Of a DNA stretch of 64,000 nucleotides, positions 45,184 to 55,400 are shown piece by piece. The first letter of the stretch is position 1. Every line of letters begins with the position of its first letter. This stretch comes from Bacteroidia bacterium. GTDB taxonomy: Bacteria > Bacteroidota > Bacteroidia > Bacteroidales > GWA2-32-17. The translations under genes and the position numbers were made by a program. Below the pieces are notes generated by a model. That model made no database searches. It was given only the letters and a program-made list of their open reading frames with translations, and had not been told where the DNA came from. The DNA lies in contig JACREQ010000075.1 in the NCBI GenBank assembly GCA_016218155.1, forward strand, positions 19,633 through 83,632. Direction: 5' to 3'.

Positions 45184-47232
45184 ATGAAAATACTAATTTT
45201 TATTATCGGAATTGTTTTAACTTTTAACTGTAATGCCCAATGGCAACAAACAAGTGGACCAGCCGGAGGTATTGTGAATTGCATTACCTCAAATGGAAGC
45301 AGTATATATATTGGAACAAATTGTGGAATTTTTGTAACAACTAATAACGGTGGACTCTGGACATCTATTAGTAATGATCTCTCTTCTACAAAAGTAACGT
45401 CAATTGTTTTTAATGGAACAAATATATATGCAGGTACATGGGGTAATGGTATTTATAAATCTTCAAATAATGGAAGTAGTTGGACATCTGTCAGTACAGG
45501 TTTAACAGGTTTTAGTACAAGTATATATTCTTTAGCTGTAATAGGAACAAAAATATTTGCTGGTACGTTTGGTGGTGTTTATATTTCCACTAATAATGGA
45601 GGCAATTGGACTTTAGCAAATTCTGGTTTAACTGGTGCCAATATATATTCTTTAACTGTTAACGGTACAAATATTTATGCAGGAACGAACACTGGTGTGT
45701 TCTTATCAACTAATGAAGGGGGGCTTTGGACACCAAAAAATAATGGTTTGACAAATACTGATATTAGGACAATAGCTATAAGTGGTAATAATATTTTTGC
45801 GGGTGCACAAGGTTGTGCTGGGGGAATGTTTTTATCAACTGATAACGGAAATAACTGGGCTCCCGCCAATAATGGATTTACAAACCCATTTATTAGTTTA
45901 ATTGTTATAAATGGTTCTAATGTCTATGCTTGTACTGCTGGAGGTGTGTTTTTATCAACTAATAATGGCAGTAGTTGGACTTCAATTAGTAATGGATTAT
46001 CAAACACAATAGTAACCTCCCTATTAATAAAAGGCACAAGTTTGTTTTCAGGCACATATGGTGGAGTGTTTCAGACTATAAATAATGGATTATCTTGGTC
46101 TTCAGTAAATAACGGTTTGATTCAAAGTTATATTAAATCTTTTTGTTCAATAAGTAATAATTTATACATTGGGACAATAGGTTCAGGTGTTTATATGTCA
46201 TCAGATAATGGGGCAAATTGGAACTTAAAAATTAATGGAATCGGATGTAGATCTATTACTGCATTAATAACAAAGGGTAGTTATATTTTTGCAGGTACGG
46301 ATGTAGGAGTTTATTATACAAGTGATAATGGCAATAATTGGAATTATGTGTCTAATGGTATACCTAGTTCTACTACTGTTTATTCATTTGAGATAATGGG
46401 TACATACATTTATGCAGCTACTAGTAATGGAGTTTATGAATCTGGAGATAATGGAACACAATGGTATCCATTAAATAACGGCTTGTTTCCAATTCCGTCA
46501 ATAACATGCATAGCAAGAAAAGATTCAATAGTTTATATAGGAGCTACCCCAAGTGAAATATATATGTCTAATGATTATGGTTTACATTGGACTAATGCTA
46601 CAAATGGATTATCTATATTTAATACTAACACAATTCTAATTAATGACACAAATGTTTTTATAGGTTCTGAATATATTGATTCTTATGTTGGAGGTATTTA
46701 TTTATCTTCTGGATTTGGAAATAATTGGTCTGTTTTAGATAATGGACTCCCTTCAAATATAAGCGTAAGATCAATTATTAAAAGTGATTCGACTTTAATT
46801 ATCGGAACTAGCAAGGGGCTATATATATCTGAAAACAATGGACTATATTGGTCTTCAAGAAACGAAGGTTTTCCTCAGGATATGAATATTGTTTCATTAA
46901 CTATCCATGGAAATTATATTTTTTCTGGCCTTTCTTACAATGGTGTATGGAAAAGGTCATTATTAGAAGTAATTGGCATTAATCATAATGAATTAGAAAC
47001 AAATTTTAACTTGTTTCCAAATCCTACTAAAGATAAATTCACAGTATCATCAACAAAAAATATTCACTATATTGAAGTTATGAATATTTTTGGAAAAATA
47101 ATTTATTTCTCAACCCTTAATAATTTTAATAATAAATCAGAAATAGACCTCACATCTTTCCCAAAAGGAATTTACTTTGTAAAAGTAAACGATGGGGTAA
47201 AAATTCATACTGAAAAAGTCGTTCTTAATTAA
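45184..47232 (+). CDS. T9SS-exported BNR/Ycf48-like beta-propeller protein
   Basis: A 682-aa protein with signal peptide MKILIFIIGIVLTFNCNAQ. Residues about 20-600 consist of 14 repeats of about 40 aa, each with an (I/V)(Y/F)(A/I)GT core, a (V/I)(F/Y)(L/I)S(T/S)(N/D)NG block and WT-x(4)-NGL. The last is partial. Fourteen blades would suit two seven-bladed propellers, as in sortilin-like or xyloglucanase-type folds; this is inference. The sorting domain follows (FNLFPNPTKDKFTVSS, PKGIYFVKVNDG). No catalytic residues could be identified. The gene lies between the two copies of a 26-bp repeat. Confidence 0.88.
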   Translation: MKILIFIIGIVLTFNCNAQWQQTSGPAGGIVNCITSNGSSIYIGTNCGIFVTTNNGGLWTSISNDLSSTKVTSIVFNGTNIYAGTWGNGIYKSSNNGSSWTSVSTGLTGFSTSIYSLAVIGTKIFAGTFGGVYISTNNGGNWTLANSGLTGANIYSLTVNGTNIYAGTNTGVFLSTNEGGLWTPKNNGLTNTDIRTIAISGNNIFAGAQGCAGGMFLSTDNGNNWAPANNGFTNPFISLIVINGSNVYACTAGGVFLSTNNGSSWTSISNGLSNTIVTSLLIKGTSLFSGTYGGVFQTINNGLSWSSVNNGLIQSYIKSFCSISNNLYIGTIGSGVYMSSDNGANWNLKINGIGCRSITALITKGSYIFAGTDVGVYYTSDNGNNWNYVSNGIPSSTTVYSFEIMGTYIYAATSNGVYESGDNGTQWYPLNNGLFPIPSITCIARKDSIVYIGATPSEIYMSNDYGLHWTNATNGLSIFNTNTILINDTNVFIGSEYIDSYVGGIYLSSGFGNNWSVLDNGLPSNISVRSIIKSDSTLIIGTSKGLYISENNGLYWSSRNEGFPQDMNIVSLTIHGNYIFSGLSYNGVWKRSLLEVIGINHNELETNFNLFPNPTKDKFTVSSTKNIHYIEVMNIFGKIIYFSTLNNFNNKSEIDLTSFPKGIYFVKVNDGVKIHTEKVVLN

Positions 47233-47290
47233 CAATAATTACGGTAGATCACACTATGTAATAAATACATGGAATAATCCTAAAGAATAA
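47231..47290 (+). pseudogene. Relic 3' end of a small lipoprotein gene
   Basis: Read from 47231 the frame gives a peptide ending YVINTWNNPKE and then TAA, matching the C-terminus YEVSCNTWNNPKE of the gene at 44864-45136. Upstream, stop codons and the end of the propeller gene prevent a full copy, so this is a fragment left by duplication or recombination. Confidence 0.7.
47264..47289 (+). repeat. 26-bp direct repeat, copy 2
   Basis: Identical to 45110-45135; the pair flanks the propeller gene at a distance of about 2.15 kb. Confidence 0.95.
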
Positions 47291-47367
47291 TAAACACAAC
47301 CATTGGGACTATAGAACCTTAGCAATTATTTCTAAAATGCACTTACAGATAACATTAAATTGAAATC

Positions 47368-47919
47368 ATGAAAAAGACATTACTAATTTTGTTCTCATTG
47401 ACATTATTTGCAATATCGTTAATTGCAAAAGAAAATGAATTGAAATTTTCTAGCAAAAATGACCTCAATTATGGGACTTGGGAGGTTCATATATTTTTAG
47501 ACTCAACTCTTATAGAACCAGAAGCAATTCAAATATGTATGGTAAATTTTGACCCATATTTAAAATTTAAAAATACTTTTTTTACAACTTACTATATTGA
47601 TCGGTTAAAACAAGCAAAAAATGAAAAAGATAAAACGGTTATAGTTTTTTCGCATATTGAAGTAACTTGGGAAAATTTTTTCGAGTCAGTTAGAGGAAGT
47701 GACATGCTATTGTTAATGAGAAAAAAAGGACAAATTTTATCATATTATTCAGACTCTCAAATTCCAAAAACAAAAAAATGGATTATATCATCAATATTTT
47801 ACATAAAAGATAAACCTTATAGTTTTGCAATTCCCATAGAAGTTGGAGACGGAACAAAATTAGAAATTGAGTTGAATAGTTCAAATATGACACTATTGAC
47901 AGACCTCTGTGAGTTATAA
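47368..47919 (+). CDS. Hypothetical exported protein
   Basis: A 183-aa protein with a signal peptide (MKKTLLILFSLTLFAISLIA) and no lipobox or sorting domain, so it is probably periplasmic. The mature part is mixed alpha/beta (TWEVHIFLDSTLIEPEAIQIC, KTVIVFSHIEVTWENFFESV, KWIISSIFYIKDKPYSFAI). I do not recognise a family. The leader contains GAACCTTAGCAATTATT (47314-47330), related to tags before other genes in this stretch. Confidence 0.6.
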   Translation: MKKTLLILFSLTLFAISLIAKENELKFSSKNDLNYGTWEVHIFLDSTLIEPEAIQICMVNFDPYLKFKNTFFTTYYIDRLKQAKNEKDKTVIVFSHIEVTWENFFESVRGSDMLLLMRKKGQILSYYSDSQIPKTKKWIISSIFYIKDKPYSFAIPIEVGDGTKLEIELNSSNMTLLTDLCEL

Positions 47920-48005
47920 TAAAAATAAACAAATTACTAACACCACCTAGGAAAAACAACGAGCAGTAATGTGCAACTTGACACATATAACATTAAATAT
48001 AATTC

Positions 48006-48080
48006 TTAGCGGTTTGACCCCGAAGGGGCAAGCACGACTGCAAGTAAATGTTCGTCGTTTAGTAGTTTAAACCGTTAGCA
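48006..48080 (+). repeat. Structured attC-like / cassette-type intergenic element
   Basis: Outer arms TAGCGGTTTGA (48007-48017) and TTTAAACCGTTA (48066-48077) pair with about 9 of 11 positions. Inside are CCCC-GAA-GGGG (48018-48028) and GCACGAC...GTCGT. The right end reads CCGTTAGCA, 9 nt before the next ATG. Imperfect arms ending in TAAC/GTTA-like boxes resemble integron attC sites, but no integrase gene is in the window. Confidence 0.45.
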
Positions 48081-48088
48081 CACATAAT

Positions 48089-48667
48089 ATGAAAAAAAAC
48101 AGAACTCTTCCAATAATTGCAGTTTCTTTGACACTGTTGTACATTTTGACAGGGTGTGCAAAAAAATGTGAAGATTTTAATGAAGATATAATTAACTGGT
48201 TACCATATAAAAAAACAGATAATATTATTCTGACAAATGATAACATTAAGGACACTTTAACTTTAAAAAGTAATGTAATAAATCATACAGAAAAAATTAA
48301 ACGCAATACAAAGTGCGCTTGTGAGGACAATTACACCTTATTATTATCTTCAGACTCAATTAACATAAGTGTATTTTTCAATAATTCAAGAGTTCTAAAT
48401 GACTCATATGTTATTATCAATCATGAATATTTAAATTATTTTGAACAACAAAATTATACTTATCAGTTAAATGGTTTAATATATGGTAGAGTAATCATAT
48501 ATAAAAACAATAGTCAAAATTCCAATAAAAGATTTGACAGAATAGTAATCTCAAGAAGCTATGGAATAATTGAAATTATTGGAATAGATGAGAATTGGAT
48601 TCTGGAAGATAGTTCTGTTAAAGAAATTGAGTTTACGTCTATAGACTTTAATAAAATTGACTGTTAA
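48089..48667 (+). CDS. Hypothetical lipoprotein
   Basis: A 192-aa protein. The lipobox LYILTGC (residues 17-23) makes it a lipoprotein. The mature part begins AKKCEDFNEDIINWLPY and carries a second Cys pair in NTKCACEDN, with beta-strand-rich sequence after it (YTYQLNGLIYGRVIIYKNNS, RIVISRSYGIIEIIGI). It resembles other Bacteroidota lipoproteins of unknown function with a KKCEDFN-type start. It lies directly behind the structured element 48006-48080, 9 nt from its right arm. Confidence 0.65.
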   Translation: MKKNRTLPIIAVSLTLLYILTGCAKKCEDFNEDIINWLPYKKTDNIILTNDNIKDTLTLKSNVINHTEKIKRNTKCACEDNYTLLLSSDSINISVFFNNSRVLNDSYVIINHEYLNYFEQQNYTYQLNGLIYGRVIIYKNNSQNSNKRFDRIVISRSYGIIEIIGIDENWILEDSSVKEIEFTSIDFNKIDC

Positions 48668-48737
48668 GAATATATGTAACTAACACAATTAAATACTTTA
48701 TATACTTTAAAATACAATAATGAAATACTATAACAAT

Positions 48738-49349
48738 ATGGAAATACTTATTAAAATAACAACTGAAAAAGATTTTTTCAAGACAGAATACATTACAAGA
48801 GAATCTTTTTGGAACGTTTATAAGCCAGGATGTGACGAGCATTTGATTTTGCACAATATTAGGAAAAGTAAAGCATATATAAACAAACTCGATCTTATTG
48901 CAGTTTTTGAGAATGAAACCATTGGACACATAATTTCAACAAAAGCTAAAGTTTTAGATTCACAAAACAATGAACATGAAATTTTATGTGTAGGACCTTT
49001 ATCAGTTTTACCAGAATTGCAAAGAAAAGGTATCGGCTCAAAACTAATGTATGAATCAATTAAAGTTGCAAAAGAATTAGGTAATCATGGCATGATACTT
49101 TTTGGGAATCCTGAATATTACCATCGTTTTGGATTTAAAAATGCACAGAAATATTGCATAACAACCAAAGATAATCAAAACTTTGAACCATTTATGGCAT
49201 TAGAGTTACACGAAAATGGCTTAAACAATATAAAAGGTAAATTTTTTGAGGATAATACTTTTGTTACCAAACCTGATGAATTAATTGAATTTGAAAAACA
49301 ATTTCCTTATAAAGAAAAACTGGTTACCGAAACTCAGCTTAAACATTAA
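48738..49349 (+). CDS. GNAT family N-acetyltransferase
   Basis: ATG 48738 (MEILIKITTEKDF) fits the start of the fold; an ATG six codons upstream (48720) is possible. About 203 aa. The acetyl-CoA loop is in VGPLSVLPELQRKGIGSKLMYESI (Q/RxxGxG/A pattern), followed by FGNPEYYHRFGFKNA, a signature of the YhbS-like branch. The substrate is unknown. It is one of several stand-alone plus-strand genes with short leaders in this accessory stretch; GNATs are frequent cargo of gene cassettes. Confidence 0.88.
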   Translation: MEILIKITTEKDFFKTEYITRESFWNVYKPGCDEHLILHNIRKSKAYINKLDLIAVFENETIGHIISTKAKVLDSQNNEHEILCVGPLSVLPELQRKGIGSKLMYESIKVAKELGNHGMILFGNPEYYHRFGFKNAQKYCITTKDNQNFEPFMALELHENGLNNIKGKFFEDNTFVTKPDELIEFEKQFPYKEKLVTETQLKH

Positions 49350-49464
49350 AAAATAACTTTAAGTTTCACAAAGTTTTTTAATCTCAGAGTCCTTTTAAAT
49401 TCTCATTCTATTCTTTATTCATAATAAGAGAAGAGAAACCCCAGTAAGATTTTCAAATTATCTC

Positions 49465-52400
49465 TTAATACAGTGCAACCTTAGTCGTATAAACTTTACC
49501 GTCAGTAACAATTCTCACAAAATATATTCCCGGAGGTGATGATTGCAAATCAACATTAAGAATTCCGTTTAATTCTTTTAGTTTTGAACTCATTATCAGC
49601 CTACCGGTATTATCATATATTTCTAACTTTTCGTCAGTTAGTTTATCAAAATTATATTTAACATTAAATGTTCCATTTGCAGGATTAGGATATACAAGAA
49701 CAAAGTTCTGAATTGCAACCTGACTGTTATTTGTTAAATAACCAACAATAAAAGAATCTACTAACATACAACCCCAATCATCAGTCACAGTTAAATAATA
49801 TGTGCCAGATAAAATATTAGATATTACAGGTGTAACATCACCATTACTCCAATTTAAAGTATAATTGGTACCAGCTCCGTTTATATTTATAGTTATTGAA
49901 GCATCATTACAGGATGAACAGGAAGCATGAGTAATAATTTCAGAAACTGTAAACAATGCAGAATTACTTACTATATAATTATTTACAAAGATACAATTAG
50001 AAGGCATCCCTGTAACAGTAACACTATAATTACCTGCAAACAAATTATACAAAGTATCCAATGTACTTCCGTCGCTCCATAACACAGAATAAGAATCAGC
50101 ACCATTATTAATGCTTAATGCAATCATTCCCTGCCCTTCATTACAAAAATCATTTATTATTGCATCATTTACAGATAAAGCACCTGTATTATTTTCAACT
50201 GTGGAATTTGTTATAACTGAACAATTTGTAGAATTAGTAATTGTACATGTATAATTACCGGCATGTAAATTAGAAATATCCTGACTTACATCTCCATTAC
50301 TCCACAAGTAAGAATATGCCCCTGCTGTAGGAATAGTTATATCAATGCTTCCGTTTCCCTGTCCGCAAGTTTCATCACTAACCAGATTAGATGCAGTAAA
50401 AGATGCGTTATTTGTTACGGTTACAAAAATATAATCATTACACCCACTTAAATCAGTAATCTGACATGAATAAGCACCGGCATGCACATTATTTAAATCC
50501 TCATTAAATGTTCCATTGCTCCATTCATAAGAATAATTTCCTGATGGCGTTACAGAAATATCAACATATCCGCTACCTGTTCCACAATATTCATTTCCGA
50601 TAAATCCAACAGTACTGCTAAATAAAGCATTATTATCTACAAAAACATTTTCATCAAATCTGCATGTTCCATCAATTATTGAAAGAATATAATTTCCTGA
50701 AAATAAATTTGAAAACTGATTAACAGGTGTACCTCCGGGATTTCCATTAAGCTCATAAGTATATGCACCTACAGCTGGTTGAAACTGTATTATTCCTACC
50801 CCCTGACCACAGTCATCATTAACAGTTGAAGTTGAATAAAACATAAGATTTGGATTTTGAGTCTCTGGAATTGTAACATTATAAATTGACTCACAACCGG
50901 TAGCGTCTGAAATTGTTGCGATATAAATGCCTGCTGATAAACCACTAATATCTTGTGTTGTAGCAGAGTTACTCCAGTTATACGAATAAGGTGAATACCC
51001 TCCCGTTACTGTAATATCAGCTATTCCATCCGAATGTCCACACATATCTCCGGTTTCAATTGAAGTGATATTAAGATTAACCTGAGTATTTACAATTACT
51101 ATTTGATTTGTTACAACAACGCAACCTGACTGATCTGTAATTGTGCAAATATATGTCCCTGCATTTATGCCTGACAAATCCTGTGTAATCTGACCACTAC
51201 TCCATAAATAGGAATATGGCAGAACACCACCCTGAATAGTTAAATCAATATAAGCAACACCATTTGAGCAATAATCATCATGTGTGATTAAATTCGAAAT
51301 ATTCAGACCATTAGTAACATTATTCACTTCTTCACTAACAACAATCTGACAACTATTCGCATCAGTCACCGAACATGTGTAATTTCCTATATGCAGGTTT
51401 GAAATATCTTCTGTAGTTGCGCCATTGCTCCATAAAAACGTGTAAGGTAATTGACCGCCATTTACAGTAATATCAACAGAACCAAGTCCATCTCCACAAT
51501 TCTCATTTATTACAGTAGAATTTGAAACAGCAAAACCACTTGAATTATTTATCACACTGGCATTACCGGTAACACTACAACCAAAATGATCGGTAACTGT
51601 TACAATATAGTTTCCTGCACTTAATAATTCAGGATCTTCATCAGTTGAACCATTACTCCAAATGGTAGAAACAGGTTCGTAACCTCCGGTATATGTAAGA
51701 TCAATAACTCCCATTCCATTTCCACAATTTTCATTTGTAACTACAAGGCCTGAAATAGCAAGTGACATTGTTGTATTATTTACAATATATGATCCGGTAG
51801 TTGAACAACTATGAATATCTGTAACAGTAACAGAATAACTTCCAGCATTAAGGTTAAATAAATCTTCGGTTATAGAACCATTACTCCAGCTATAAACATA
51901 AGGCAATGATCCTCCCGAGATATTAATATTTACAGAACCTGATGCATTTCCACAAATCTCATCTTCAATTGTAGAATTTGTTATCACAAAGTTACTTCCA
52001 ATGCTATTAACAACACCTGAATATAAATAATTACATCCTGAATTATCAACAATCTGACACGAAAAATTCCCTGCATGAACATTAATAATATCCTGTGTAG
52101 TTGCACCATTGCTCCATGCATATGTATATGGTATAGTTCCACCCTGAACTGTAATATTTATTGCACCTGCCCCACTATTACATGCTTCATCTGTTATTAC
52201 AGCATTAGATACTGTTAATGTTCCTGAACTATTTAAAATTGTTGCATGAGCTTCAACTGTGCATGAATTTGCATCTACAACTGTACATGTATAACTACCC
52301 TCATTTAGCCCGCTTAAATCCTGAGTATGCAAACCATTACTCCAGTTATAAACTATTGGAGCCACGCCACCATTGATTGTTATATCAATTGTTCCGGCAT

Positions 52401-55400
52401 TATTATTACATGTTTCATTATGTGTAACAACATTTGTTAAAGATAATGTTCCGGAGTTATTTCCAACAACAATATTTGATAAAATTACCTGACATGAGCC
52501 ATCATCAGAAACAGTACACGAATATAATCCTTCATTTAAAGAAGAAATATCTTCAGTTGTTGCAGCATTACTCCATATATAATGAGCTGTTCCGGTAACT
52601 CCGCTTACTGTCAGATTAATCGAGCCAAGATTATTATTACATAATTCGTTTGTAACAACAGGTGTTGCTACAGCTAATGTTCCCGGATTATTTGTTATCA
52701 CAACTGATTTAATATCCACACATCCGTTAACATCAGTAACTGTTACAGTATATGTGGCTGCAGTAAGATTTGAAATATCCTGAGTTGTTGCTGCATTACT
52801 CCATAAATAAGTCAACGGAAGAGTACCACCTGTAACAGTAAGGTCAATACTTCCCTGATCATTATTACAAATTTCATTAATGGAATTAGTTGTTAAATTA
52901 AGCGTACCCGGATTATTATTAAGAATAATATTTCCTGTATGAAATTTACAACCACTATTATCAGTAACAGTACAACTGTATGTACCTGCATGTAAATTCA
53001 GCAAATCTTCGGTTATTGCGCTATTACTCCACAAATATGTAAATGGAGAAGTGCCACCTGTAACAGTTAAATTTATTGAACCCAAACCATTTGTACAAAC
53101 TTCATTTGTAACAATATTTGTTGCACCTAAACCTGTTGTGGTATTTAAAACAACAGGGTTAATAGTAAAAGAGCATCCTGAGTTATCTGTAACAGTACAG
53201 AAATAATTTCCTGCAGAAACATTACTTAGATCCTGTGTTGTTGCACCGGTATTCCAGATATACGTGTATGGAGTTGTACCTCCTGAGATTACATCATTAA
53301 TATTTCCTAGACCGTTTCCGCAAATTTCGTTTGTTATAATAGTGTTTACATGAGTTAAATTTCCGGGAGTATTATTTATTGTTACAGATTGCTGAGCCTG
53401 ACAGCCATTCCCATCTGTAACAGTAAGTGTATAAGTTCCGGCAGCCATACTCATTAAATCCTGAGAAGTAGAACCTGTGCTCCACAAATAGGTATATGCG
53501 CCATCTCCTCCTGTTACACTCATATTTGCAGCACCATCATGATTATGACAAATTTCATTTGTAATAAGTACTGTCTGAATATCAAGGTTACCTGCAGCAT
53601 TAAAAACATAAAGTGAACCGGTAGGTACTTGGCATGAGTTTGCATCAGAAACAGTACAAGAATATGTACCTTCATTCAGGTTTGACAAATCCTCGGTTGT
53701 TGCACTATTACTCCAGATATAAGTATAACTTCCACTTCCACCGGTAACAGAAATATTAATTGCTCCCTGATTATTATTACATATTTCATTTGTTACAATT
53801 GAACCCGTAACACTTAAATTACCGGGTTGATTGGTCAATGTATATGATTCTACAAGGCTACATCCAGACTGATCTGTAATTGTGCATAAATATGTTCCTG
53901 CAACCAGATTACTTCTGTCCTGAGTTGTGGCATTATTATTCCAATGATATGTTATTGTTCCGTTACCACCTGAAATCGTTTGATTAACTGCTCCCAAATG
54001 ATTACTGCAAATTTCATTTGTAACAACAGCAGTAGCCAGTAATGAACCTGTATTATTTGATACAACAAAAGCCTGATTTAAAACACAATTATTTCCATCA
54101 GTAATCTGAACAGAGAAATTGCCACTGTGAATTCCATTTATATCTTCGGTAGTTGCTCCATTGCTCCATAAAAAATTATATGGCAATGCACCACCTGCAA
54201 CGGTAATATTTACAGAACCTGAACCATTTCCGCAATTTTCATCTGAAATTACAGAACCCGAAATATTTAATGTTCCTGTATTATTTGTTACAATTACAGA
54301 CTGCACATCGCTACAGCCTGCAGCATCATGAACAGTTACAGTATAATTTCCGGCTAACAAATTACTTATATCTTCAGTTATTGCACCATTACTCCATGTA
54401 ATTGTTGAAGGCAATGTAACATTTGACAAAGTAATATTTATACTTCCAACACCCGACCCGCATAAATCTGGACTAACTGCTGCATTAGAAATATCGAGAT
54501 AACAATAGCTTGAACAATTACTAACATTATTAATAATGCTATAATTTGCGGTTTTAGTACAACCAAAACCATCTGTAACTGTTAAATAATAATTTCCACC
54601 AGAAACATTAATCAAATCCTGAGTTGTCGATCCATTACTCCAGTTATAGGCATAAGAACCTGAACCTCCTGTTATTTGAACATCAATATATCCATTTGCA
54701 TCTCCGCATATTTCATTTGATGAATTAACAAGTGAAACTAATAATTGTGGATTCTGGTTAATTGTTATATTTTCAATAAACACACAACCTGCATTATCTG
54801 TAATGGTTAAAGTGTATAAACCTGCCACAATATTTATCAAATCTTCTGTAATTGCTCCATTACTCCAGGCAAATGTATAAGGAGGTGTTCCACCCGAAGT
54901 AGTAATATTAACTGACCCTGAATTATTCCCACTACAATTAACATGATTAATATTTTTAACAATGTTCAGACTACTAACATTTGTTAACGAATATAATTTA
55001 ACAATAGAACAGTTATTTGCATCAGTAACTGTAACACTATAAGAACCTGATGGAATATTAATCAAATCCTCGGTAATTGCTCCATTATTCCAATGAAAAG
55101 TAAAAGGCGGAGAATTACCATTAACAGTAATGTTAATTGCTCCATTTGTACCGCCACATGTAGCTTGTGTTATAAATCCACCAACATTCATACCCAATGG
55201 CTCTGATATTGAAACTAAAGTATCAGGTAAATCTGACATTAAGCTGATATTCCAGTTAAAAATATAACCATTATCCAATCCAAACTGGTCTGTAACTTCC
55301 AATGTCCAGACACCGTTTTTTTGTGCACCAACTAAATTTGAAAGTGGTTGATATGAAACATAAGCTCCACTAGGCAGATAGCTATCAGTAACCATTTGTC

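Noticed and set aside
48006..48080. Possible small structural RNA or tRNA-like gene
   Set aside because: No tRNA consensus (no D- or T-loop) and no promoter or terminator of its own; an intergenic recombination-type repeat fits better.
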